A stretch of 5,842 bases of DNA, taken from the NCBI GenBank assembly GCA_009699765.1, contig WLNN01000087.1:1-5842 (forward strand). The letters run 5' to 3'. A model generated the notes under the pieces. That model ran no database searches. It saw only the letters and a list, made by a program, of their open reading frames with translations, and was not told the DNA's origin. The DNA comes from Actinomycetota bacterium. Its GTDB lineage: Bacteria > Actinomycetota > Actinomycetes > Nanopelagicales > Nanopelagicaceae. Position numbers and translations under genes: made by a program. Positions 1 through 5,499 of this stretch are shown one piece after another; positions within the stretch are counted from its first letter, which is position 1, and the number at the start of each line of letters is the position of its first letter.

Positions 1-728
1 AGGAAACCCTTTGGTGGAACGATAAATCCACCTTCGCCTTGAATTGGTTCGATGATGATTGCGGCAACGTTATGTGCGCCAATCTCTTTCTCAATTTTGG
101 TTGTAACAAGTTTCAGTGCATCTTCTGCAATCGTTGCTTGATCGCCCGTCCAGCGATATGGATAAGGCATTGGCATGCGATAAATCTCGCTAGCAAATGG
201 ACCGAAACCTTCTTTATACGGAACGTTCTTGGCAGTGAGCGCCATAGTTAAATTGGTACGTCCATGATAAGCGTGCTCAAAAACTACAACTGCTGGTCGC
301 TTTGTATATTGACGTGCAATTTTGATTGCATTTTCTACAGCTTCTGCGCCAGAGTTCTGAAGAAGTGACTTCTTCTTAAAACTTCCTGGAGTCAATCGAT
401 TGAGCGCTTCGCAAACTTCTATGTAGCCCATGTATGGAGCGGTGGTGAAGTTTGTATGTGTGAATGCTGCTACTGCTTCTTGTACTCGTTGAACAACAAG
501 AGGTGCTGAATTTCCGACACCAGTAACGCCGATTCCTGAACCGAGATCGATGATTCGGTTTCCGTCGAGATCTTCAAGAATTGCATCAGAAGCGCGCTTA
601 ATAATCACCGGAATCGCAGTTCCTAGTCCCCCAGATACCGCCTCTTTGCGACGCTGCATTGCAGCTGTAGAAAGTGGCCCTGGTATCTCAGTGGCCAAGT
701 GGCGTGATTGTGGGAGCTTCTCTGTCAT
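1..728 (-). CDS. gabT: 4-aminobutyrate (GABA) aminotransferase, N-terminal part (3' end beyond the window)
   Basis: This is a class III (fold type I) PLP aminotransferase. The family moves the amino group of GABA to 2-oxoglutarate, giving succinate semialdehyde and glutamate in the cytosol. The 242 visible residues translate without a stop from ATG at 728 to the window edge. Recognisable blocks are DLDGNRIIDLGSGIGV (about 53-68), the phosphate-binding NSGAEAVENAIKIAR (125-139), AYHGRTN with Tyr154 expected to stack on the cofactor (153-159), and IIEPIQGEGGF (225-235). By analogy with E. coli GabT, Glu232 in that last block would be the glutamate that pairs with the switch arginine. The PLP lysine lies in the missing C-terminal half. 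The start is fixed by a TAGACT box 6 nt upstream, so the mRNA is probably leaderless. The gene diverges from the Orn/Lys/Arg decarboxylase. Related omega-transaminases (5-aminovalerate, putrescine, ornithine) remain possible, but the motif string best matches GabT. Confidence 0.85.
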   Translation of the reverse strand, partial: MTEKLPQSRHLATEIPGPLSTAAMQRRKEAVSGGLGTAIPVIIKRASDAILEDLDGNRIIDLGSGIGVTGVGNSAPLVVQRVQEAVAAFTHTNFTTAPYMGYIEVCEALNRLTPGSFKKKSLLQNSGAEAVENAIKIARQYTKRPAVVVFEHAYHGRTNLTMALTAKNVPYKEGFGPFASEIYRMPMPYPYRWTGDQATIAEDALKLVTTKIEKEIGAHNVAAIIIEPIQGEGGFIVPPKGF

Positions 729-734
729 GGGATA

Positions 735-740
735 AGTCTA
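735..740 (-). promoter_or_regulatory. -10 box (TAGACT) of the GABA aminotransferase
   Basis: On the minus strand TAGACT is followed by six bases (TATCCC) and then the ATG at 728. This spacing places the transcription start at or next to the A of the ATG, the arrangement of actinobacterial leaderless genes. I see no convincing -35 hexamer at 16-18 nt. A GAGGG lies 14 nt before the ATG, too far for a normal ribosome binding site and upstream of the inferred transcript start. Confidence 0.6.
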
Positions 741-786
741 AGCCCTCATAAATACTGCGCCAGCCCAATGGACTTAGTCATGCCAT

Positions 787-792
787 TAGACT
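787..792 (+). promoter_or_regulatory. -10 box (TAGACT) of the Orn/Lys/Arg decarboxylase
   Basis: TAGACT ends 7 nt before the ATG at 800 and no Shine-Dalgarno sequence lies between them, which fits a leaderless transcript starting at the start codon. No clear -35 hexamer is visible at the normal spacing. The box is identical to those of the GABA aminotransferase and of the group II decarboxylase. Confidence 0.6.
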
Positions 793-799
793 TCGCGCT

Positions 800-2233
800 A
801 TGAGTGAATTACGTGACAGCGCACCTCTCTTGGATGCGTATCTCTCTTACTTCCAGAGCCCTCGCACTCCATTTACGATTCCTGGCCATAAGCAGAAGGC
901 TTCTCGTCTTGATAGCGGGTTGGGCGCAGTAGTCGATGGCGATACTCCACTCTATGGCGGTCTCGATGAAATCAAATTAACCAATCAGACACTTAAAAAA
1001 GCGGAGAAGTTAGCCGCTGAATTTTGGGGAGCTGATTTCGCACGTTTTTCAACCGGTGGATCCACCCATGCCAATCAAGCAATTGTTCTTGCTCTTGGTG
1101 CGCCCGGTGACAAGGTAGCTGTTTCACGTACTGCTCATCGTTCGATTTTAAGTGCCTTAGTTCTTGCCGGACTTGAGCCAGTCTGGATGTCTCCTGAAAT
1201 TGATACTTCAACGGGAGTTCCCACTGGAATCGGGATTAAAGAACTTGAGAAAGCACTGGCAGAAAAGCCAATCGCAGTGCTTCTTACAGAGCCCGGTTAC
1301 CTTGGAACGCTCTCAGATTTGTCCGTGTTAATTTCAGCCGCACATAAAGTTTCAGTGCCAGTAATTTTTGATGCAGCCTGGGGTGGACACTTTGGTTTTC
1401 ACTCAGATCTTCCACAGCACGCACTTCAATTGGGAGCAGATGCGCTAATAACAAGTGTGCACAAAGCACTTCCTGGCTATAGCGCCTCTGCTCTATTGCT
1501 CGCTCAAGGGAAATTTTTGAATTTAGATCGCATCGAGCAAAGTTTTGAGACAACTCACACGACTTCACCAGCAGGTGCGCCCCTTGCTTCTATAGATGGT
1601 GTTCGAGCGCTGCTACAAACTCGTGGCGAAGAACTTATTAACAACCTTCTTCACAATGTTGAGAATTTTAAGAAAGTGGTGCAATCTGAATTTGCGCTTC
1701 CGATATTCCTATATCCAAATGATTTTCCGGATGGACGTTTTGATGCAAGCAAAATAGTTCTTCGTGTCCAACAGTTAGGTGCACCAGGGGTTGAGATTGA
1801 GAGAGATCTTCAGGCTGCCGGAATCCGCGTTGAGATGGCAGATAACGACACAATCGTATTTTTAGCAACATTGGCTGATATGCCCGCAGATTTTGAGAAG
1901 TTAGCTGATGCACTGATTCCGATTTTGAAGCGCCGTCAATCACAACGACGTGAAAGTTCAACCGCCCTGAGTTGGTCTGTGGTTCCACAGCGTGGAATTT
2001 CCATGCGCGATGCCTACTTTGCAAAGACTGAAATGGTCCCTGCTGATAAAGCTTCAGGGCGTATTTCCGCTGACTTGATTGCTCCGTATCCACCAGGAGT
2101 CGCAGTCGTTGCACCGGGCGAAATACTTACCGAGCAGATACTTGTGGGACTTGCTGCATCAAAAGCTGCTGGTGTGCGAATTGCTTATGCAACAGATGCA
2201 TCGCTTGCGACGTATCGCGTAGTCATTAATTAA
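800..2233 (+). CDS. Orn/Lys/Arg decarboxylase family protein (PLP-dependent; arginine decarboxylase most likely)
   Basis: A 477-residue fold type I PLP decarboxylase of the Orn/Lys/Arg major-domain family, which turns a basic amino acid into agmatine, cadaverine or putrescine. It opens with the usual PFTIPGHKQ (24-32). Next come the phosphate-binding FSTGGSTHANQA (83-94), RTAHRS with His113 expected to stack on PLP (110-115), FDAAWGGHFGFH with the pyridine-nitrogen Asp191 (190-201), and SVHKAL with Schiff-base Lys222 (219-224). The C-terminal domain has the family string GRISADLIAPYPPGV (420-434) and ends in PGE (439-441). Its length matches the short Bacillus SpeA/YaaO type; the N-terminal wing of the E. 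coli inducible enzymes is absent. The agmatinase gene nearby favours arginine as substrate, giving agmatine, but lysine or ornithine cannot be excluded from sequence alone. The start is supported by the family N-terminus and the -10 box 7 nt upstream. Confidence 0.88.
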   Translation: MSELRDSAPLLDAYLSYFQSPRTPFTIPGHKQKASRLDSGLGAVVDGDTPLYGGLDEIKLTNQTLKKAEKLAAEFWGADFARFSTGGSTHANQAIVLALGAPGDKVAVSRTAHRSILSALVLAGLEPVWMSPEIDTSTGVPTGIGIKELEKALAEKPIAVLLTEPGYLGTLSDLSVLISAAHKVSVPVIFDAAWGGHFGFHSDLPQHALQLGADALITSVHKALPGYSASALLLAQGKFLNLDRIEQSFETTHTTSPAGAPLASIDGVRALLQTRGEELINNLLHNVENFKKVVQSEFALPIFLYPNDFPDGRFDASKIVLRVQQLGAPGVEIERDLQAAGIRVEMADNDTIVFLATLADMPADFEKLADALIPILKRRQSQRRESSTALSWSVVPQRGISMRDAYFAKTEMVPADKASGRISADLIAPYPPGVAVVAPGEILTEQILVGLAASKAAGVRIAYATDASLATYRVVIN

Positions 2234-2234
2234 T
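2225..2234. other. Convergent stop-codon overlap in the palindrome ATTAATTAAT
   Basis: The plus-strand decarboxylase stops with TAA at 2231-2233 and the minus-strand acetyltransferase stops with TAA (TTA on the plus strand) at 2230-2232. The two coding regions therefore overlap by 4 bp inside a 10-bp AT-only palindrome. No GC-rich hairpin with a T-run separates the genes, so transcription from either side may run into the other or end by another mechanism. Confidence 0.8.
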
Positions 2235-2703
2235 CGAATTTAGTAATTGCGTACGAGTAATAATCATGTGGGATGCCGTCCTCAATAAATAAAGCCCGTA
2301 AGACTCCTTCAAATTTCCAGCCAGCCTTTTCAAATGATCTACGCATTGCATGATTGTTCTCTTCGGTCGATCCTTCAACTCGATGCGCCCCATGATCGAA
2401 TGCATATTGAGCACCCACGATTAAAGCCTGGGTTCCTATTCCTTTTCCACGGAATTCTTCGGCAAGCTCTACACCCATCTCCCAAGCGCCATCAGGTCGA
2501 GTGCGATCGCATTGGCGAAGTTGGAAATCTCCAACTAGTTCATCGTCACTAACAATTGCTAAATGAAGATAGTGATCAAACCATTCGGCGCCATTCATTA
2601 GCCGTGCTTCAAATCTATCTCGGCGCTCTGGGGTATCGAGTCCGCGGATTTCACAGATGCGATCAAATTCGTCATCTCTATAGGCGCGTAGTACAACGGT
2701 CAT
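2230..2703 (-). CDS. GNAT family N-acetyltransferase (RimJ/RimL-like)
   Basis: A 157-residue acetyl-CoA-dependent acyltransferase, full length for a single GNAT domain. The acetyl-CoA pyrophosphate-binding loop is FRGKGIG (84-90), following the strand WEMGVELAEE (74-83). The downstream EENNHAMRRSFEKAGWKFEG (114-133) is the conserved helix and strand of the Acetyltransf_3 / ribosomal-protein-acetyltransferase subgroup, and IEDGIPHDYYSYAI (140-153) is its usual C-terminal strand. The substrate cannot be read from sequence: a protein N-terminus, an antibiotic or an amine are all possible. Its ATG (2701-2703) overlaps the dehydrogenase stop as ATGA, so it is the second gene of a two-gene operon and probably translated by coupling. 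A weak AAGG at 2717-2720 lies rather far upstream to act as a ribosome site. It is the only gene start here without its own -10 box. Confidence 0.82.
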   Translation of the reverse strand: MTVVLRAYRDDEFDRICEIRGLDTPERRDRFEARLMNGAEWFDHYLHLAIVSDDELVGDFQLRQCDRTRPDGAWEMGVELAEEFRGKGIGTQALIVGAQYAFDHGAHRVEGSTEENNHAMRRSFEKAGWKFEGVLRALFIEDGIPHDYYSYAITKFD

Positions 2704-3446
2704 TGCTTGCGATGCACCTTGTGATTCGCAGCTTGCGCAACCGGCCTAATTACCATGCTGTCTACATTAAAGTGATCAGGAAGGCAGAGAGACCAACGAA
2801 TTGATTCTGCAACATCTTCTGAAGTCAGAGGCTTCTCAACACCCTCATAGACCTTGGCGGCTTTTGTGGCATCTCCATCAAAGCGATTAAGCGCGAATTC
2901 CTCTGTTTTAACCATTCCTGGCGCAATCTCAGTGATTCGAATTGGTTGGCCATTAAGTTCGAGGCGTAGCGTGTGCGCAAGTGAAGTCTCTGCAAACTTT
3001 GCAGCCACATAACTTCCACCATTTTCGTATGCGCGGTGACCAGCAGTTGAAGAGATTATGACGATGTGGCCTTTGTTCTTCATTAAAGGTGTAATTGCCT
3101 TAGTTACTCGAACAGTAGCGACAACATTAAGGTCATAAGTTTTCTTCCAGATTTCTGGGTCGCTATCTAAGACAGATGATGCATCAAATGCACCACCAGC
3201 AGAATTTACGAGAACCTCAATATTTTTATCTTTGCAAAATGCGGCAAGGGCATCTACATCGGCCTGAGAAGTAAGGTCAGCAACAAAAGTCTCAACGCCA
3301 GCAGTGCTCTTCTTTAGCTCATCAAGTCGATCTTTTCGTCGAGCAGTTGCTATTACATTAAAACCTTCTGCAGCAAGTGCTTTAACTGTGGCTGCACCGA
3401 TTCCACTGCTCGCACCTGTGACAATGGCAACTCTTGTTGAGGACAT
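2700..3446 (-). CDS. Short-chain dehydrogenase/reductase, YdfG-like (NADP-dependent 3-hydroxy acid dehydrogenase type)
   Basis: A 248-residue classical SDR with a Rossmann fold and soluble cytosolic character. The cofactor loop is TGASSGIG (10-17), and Arg36-Arg37 after the second strand suggests a preference for NADP. Asp57 is in VADLT, NSAGG (81-85) stands where most relatives have NNAG, and the catalytic set is Asn107, Ser133, Tyr146 and Lys150 (YVAAK). PGMVKTEEF and the C-terminal FNVDSMVIRPVAQAANHKVH resemble E. coli YdfG, which oxidises L-allo-threonine, serine and 3-hydroxy acids; substrate transfer to this protein is inference. A longer reading from ATG at 3530 would add 28 residues, but these run through the divergent promoter and into the neighbouring gene. 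The start at 3446 gives the standard SDR N-terminus and sits 6 nt after a -10-like TACTCT. First gene of an operon with the acetyltransferase (ATGA overlap). Confidence 0.88.
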   Translation of the reverse strand: MSSTRVAIVTGASSGIGAATVKALAAEGFNVIATARRKDRLDELKKSTAGVETFVADLTSQADVDALAAFCKDKNIEVLVNSAGGAFDASSVLDSDPEIWKKTYDLNVVATVRVTKAITPLMKNKGHIVIISSTAGHRAYENGGSYVAAKFAETSLAHTLRLELNGQPIRITEIAPGMVKTEEFALNRFDGDATKAAKVYEGVEKPLTSEDVAESIRWSLCLPDHFNVDSMVIRPVAQAANHKVHRKQ

Positions 3447-3452
3447 GGCGTA

Positions 3453-3458
3453 AGAGTA
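3453..3458 (-). promoter_or_regulatory. Probable -10 box (TACTCT) of the dehydrogenase-acetyltransferase operon
   Basis: On the minus strand TACTCT is followed by TACGCC and then the ATG at 3446. This fits the TANNNT pattern with 6-nt spacing and a leaderless start. GATACT, shifted two bases upstream (3455-3460), is an alternative reading. No Shine-Dalgarno precedes the ATG and no clear -35 is visible. Confidence 0.45.
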
Positions 3459-3482
3459 TCTAGAAAGGGCTACAACTGGGAA

Positions 3483-3488
3483 TATACT
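3483..3488 (+). promoter_or_regulatory. -10 box (TATACT) of the DUF4389 gene
   Basis: TATACT is close to the sigma-70 consensus TATAAT and is separated by six bases (AAAAAC) from the ATG at 3495. No ribosome binding site lies between, so the transcript is probably leaderless. It shares a 48-bp divergent intergenic region (3447-3494) with the dehydrogenase promoter. Confidence 0.6.
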
Positions 3489-3494
3489 AAAAAC

Positions 3495-4079
3495 ATGAGC
3501 ACACAAGTTGAAACCATCATTGAATACCAACTCGAGAACCGCGATAAGAAGACAGTTTTTTGGCGTGGAATTCTCGCTTTCCCAGTAATCCTTTTCCTCG
3601 CATCATTTACTGAGATGGCCCATTGGGGTTGGACTAGTGGATTCTTGGTTGTTCCAACTCTCCTTGCTCTTGTTTTCACAGGCAAGTATCCAAGTTACGT
3701 TCTTAACTTTAACCATGCACTTTTTGAGTTAAACACTCGCGTGACCGCTTATGTTTTCCTGCTAACAGATGAATATCCATCCATCGAACGAAATCCAAAG
3801 ATCGCCGTGATTTTGCCGGATGTTGAAGGTGGAAAGAAGCTCGGCCGATTGATTCAAATTTTTAAGATTATTTTTGTCATTCCATTAGTAATTGTTGGTG
3901 CTCTCTATCTAATCGGTGCAATGGTTGTAACTTTTGTTGCCTGGGTTCAAACATGGTCTACAGGTCGATATCCAGAGTGGGCACTTAATTATGTCCTCGG
4001 CACAATTGCGTTCTGGAACCGTCTTGCGGGCTACGCGTTATTGATGGTGACTGACGAATATCCTCGCTTTACCTTGTAA
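3495..4079 (+). CDS. DUF4389 domain-containing membrane protein with an internal duplication
   Basis: A 194-residue integral membrane protein of the DUF4389 family; function unknown. The signature occurs twice. FTGKYPSYVLNFN (61-73) followed by RVTAYVFLLTDEYP (82-95) pairs with STGRYPEWALNYV (155-167) followed by RLAGYALLMVTDEYP (177-190 approximately). Each copy is preceded by a hydrophobic stretch: about 24-38 and 49-62 in the first unit, 121-150 in the second. A more polar linker, IERNPKIAVILPDVEGGKK (97-115), joins them. The repeat region of each unit may be a re-entrant or amphipathic segment rather than a full membrane span. No signal peptidase site, lipobox or catalytic motif is visible. 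It has its own promoter, diverges from the dehydrogenase operon and lies 61 bp before the group II decarboxylase, which also has its own -10 box, so no firm functional link is implied. Confidence 0.82.
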   Translation: MSTQVETIIEYQLENRDKKTVFWRGILAFPVILFLASFTEMAHWGWTSGFLVVPTLLALVFTGKYPSYVLNFNHALFELNTRVTAYVFLLTDEYPSIERNPKIAVILPDVEGGKKLGRLIQIFKIIFVIPLVIVGALYLIGAMVVTFVAWVQTWSTGRYPEWALNYVLGTIAFWNRLAGYALLMVTDEYPRFTL

Positions 4080-4127
4080 GCGATAAAACTCATCACGCAC
4101 TTGTAGCCGAGACTGACTCTTCTTAAC

Positions 4128-4133
4128 TAGACT
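4128..4133 (+). promoter_or_regulatory. -10 box (TAGACT) of the group II decarboxylase
   Basis: TAGACT ends 7 nt (CCCCCAC) before the ATG at 4141, with no Shine-Dalgarno between, indicating a leaderless start. TTGTAG at 4101-4106 resembles a -35 hexamer but the 21-nt spacing is too long to trust. The 61-bp gap after the DUF4389 stop holds no recognisable terminator hairpin, so readthrough from that gene may add to expression. Confidence 0.6.
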
Positions 4134-4140
4134 CCCCCAC

Positions 4141-5496
4141 ATGCATGAGTTCACGCCAGAGATCGAGAAGGTCGCGCAAGAAATACTTGAATACTCTTTA
4201 ACGCGCCTTAAAGATAACCCTCCGCTTGATGGACCAAAAAGCGAGTCTGAGTTGTTCAATCTCGTTGGAAACACAATTACTCCCGATGGACTTGGCGGAA
4301 GTGAAACCCTCAATCTCTTCAAAGAAATTCTCGCCCCGGCGTGCATCTCTACTGACCATCCTCGTTATCTCGCATTTATACCGTCTGCTCCAACTGAACT
4401 CGCTAACTTATTTGATCTCGTCGTGGGTGCATCAGCACTTTACGGTGGTTCTTGGTTAGAAGGAGCAGGTGCGGTTTTTGCTGAAAACCAAACTCTTCGT
4501 TGGTTATCAGATTTAGCAGGTCTTCCTGAATCTGCAGGCGGCGTATTTGTTCAAGGCGGAACAATTGGAAATCTATCCGCTCTAGTTGCGGCCCGAAATA
4601 ATGCACGAATTGAGCACCCTGAGATCAAACGCTGGGCAGTAGCTTGTTCGAGCGAAGCACATTCATCTATTGAATCTGCAACCGAAGTCATGGATGTGGA
4701 TCTCATTAAAGTTCCTGTGCAACCTGATGGAATCATGCGCGGAAGCGATGTAAAGCGTGCAATCGACAAGTACCGGGCAGAACACACAGATAGAGATATC
4801 TGCGCAATAGTCGCAACTGCCGGAACAACAAATCTTGGAATCATTGATGAACTTCCAACTGTTGGAGCAGTGGCTAACAATTACAAGATTTGGTTCCATG
4901 TTGATGGTGCCTATGGACTTGCAGGGCTGGCGCATGAAGAAACTCGAAAGTTATTTGTGGGCGTTGAAAGCGCTGATTCATTCATTGTCGATCCACATAA
5001 ATGGCTCTTTGCACCGTTCGATGCATGCGCGCTTATTTATCGCGATCCAGAACTCGGTCGCAAGGCTCACACTCAGCATGCTGGATACCTCGACACATTA
5101 ACTGAGTCGCACGAGTGGAATCCTTCTGATTATGCAATTCAATTAACGCGACGAACTCGTGGCTTGCCGCTCTGGTTCTCACTCGCTGCTCATGGCACAA
5201 AGGCTTACAGTGACGCAGTTGCAAAGACTATGGATATCGCGCGCATTGCAGCTGATTTAGTGATTGCTCATCCGAACCTAGAACTTCTACGCGAACCGAA
5301 TCTTTCGATTGTGGCTTTTACTCGTAAGGGTTGGAAACTTGAAGATTACAAGACATGGAGTGCGAAGCTACTTGAGGATCAAATCGGTTTTGTCACGCCT
5401 TCATCTCATAAAGGTGAGCCGATATTGCGTTTTGCGATAGTTAATCCTTGGACACAAGTCAGCGATATTGAAGCAATAATCGCAACGCTTGATTAA
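4141..5496 (+). CDS. Group II PLP-dependent decarboxylase (aromatic-L-amino-acid / glutamate decarboxylase family)
   Basis: A 451-residue fold type I PLP enzyme that would remove the alpha-carboxylate from an amino acid to give an amine. Motifs run in family order: HPRYLAF (73-79), GGSWLEGAGAVFAEN (102-116), the phosphate-binding VQGGTIGNLSAL (137-148), SEAHSS with PLP-stacking His174 (171-176), VATAGTTNLG (224-233), HVDGAYG with Asp255 (253-259), and DPHKW with Schiff-base Lys287 (284-288). Tyr316 in HAGYL aligns by eye with the catalytic-loop Tyr332 of animal dopa decarboxylase, and QLTRRTRGLPLWF (334-346) matches that family's PLGRRFRALKLWF block. Tyrosine at that loop position favours a true decarboxylase over a phenylalanine-bearing aldehyde synthase. 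The substrate is undetermined: aromatic amino acids, histidine, 2,4-diaminobutyrate, aspartate or glutamate are all used in the family. It abuts the agmatinase gene tail to tail. Confidence 0.87.
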   Translation: MHEFTPEIEKVAQEILEYSLTRLKDNPPLDGPKSESELFNLVGNTITPDGLGGSETLNLFKEILAPACISTDHPRYLAFIPSAPTELANLFDLVVGASALYGGSWLEGAGAVFAENQTLRWLSDLAGLPESAGGVFVQGGTIGNLSALVAARNNARIEHPEIKRWAVACSSEAHSSIESATEVMDVDLIKVPVQPDGIMRGSDVKRAIDKYRAEHTDRDICAIVATAGTTNLGIIDELPTVGAVANNYKIWFHVDGAYGLAGLAHEETRKLFVGVESADSFIVDPHKWLFAPFDACALIYRDPELGRKAHTQHAGYLDTLTESHEWNPSDYAIQLTRRTRGLPLWFSLAAHGTKAYSDAVAKTMDIARIAADLVIAHPNLELLREPNLSIVAFTRKGWKLEDYKTWSAKLLEDQIGFVTPSSHKGEPILRFAIVNPWTQVSDIEAIIATLD

Positions 5497-5499
5497 TTA
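5494..5499. other. Abutting convergent stop codons in the palindrome TAATTA
   Basis: The decarboxylase stops with TAA at 5494-5496 and the minus-strand agmatinase stops with TAA (TTA on the plus strand) at 5497-5499, leaving no intergenic base. As at 2225-2234, the junction is an AT-only palindrome and no stem-loop terminator is visible around it. Confidence 0.8.

Larger units (their letters stand above)
734..793. repeat. Inverted repeat AAGTCTAA / TTAGACTT spanning the divergent promoters
   Basis: AAGTCTAA at 734-741 is the exact reverse complement of TTAGACTT at 786-793. Each arm contains the -10 box of one divergent gene. The dyad centre (about 763.5) nearly coincides with the midpoint between the two ATGs (728 and 800), so the 71-bp intergenic region is close to symmetric. 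A separate short palindrome, GACTTAGTC, lies at 771-779 just upstream of the rightward -10 box and could be an operator half. Most of the symmetry may simply reflect two similar promoters facing apart; protein binding is not shown. Confidence 0.5.

Noticed and set aside
39..735. Plus-strand open frames of 70 and 61 codons at the left edge
   Set aside because: They are antisense to the continuous gabT frame, which carries clear family motifs throughout.
742..746. GAGGG as a ribosome binding site for gabT
   Set aside because: It is 14 nt from the ATG, beyond the usual range, and lies upstream of the TAGACT box, so it would not be on the inferred transcript.
1668..2114. 148-codon minus-strand open frame inside the Orn/Lys/Arg decarboxylase
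   Set aside because: It lies wholly antisense to a well-supported gene, its translation shows no recognisable domain, and no promoter or start signal precedes it.
3447..3530. N-terminal extension of the short-chain dehydrogenase from an upstream in-frame ATG at 3530
   Set aside because: The extra 28 residues cross the divergent promoter region and the first codons of the DUF4389 gene. The SDR family begins right at MSSTRVAIVTGASSGIG, and a -10 box lies within the extension.
4080..4127. Terminator or riboswitch in the 61-bp gap after DUF4389
   Set aside because: No stem of useful length followed by a T-run is visible, and the gap is too short for a known riboswitch. The only supported element is the -10 box at its end.
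4038..4346. 102-codon minus-strand open frame across the DUF4389 and group II decarboxylase boundary
   Set aside because: It overlaps the ends of two strong genes and a promoter, and its composition is that of a shadow frame without family resemblance.
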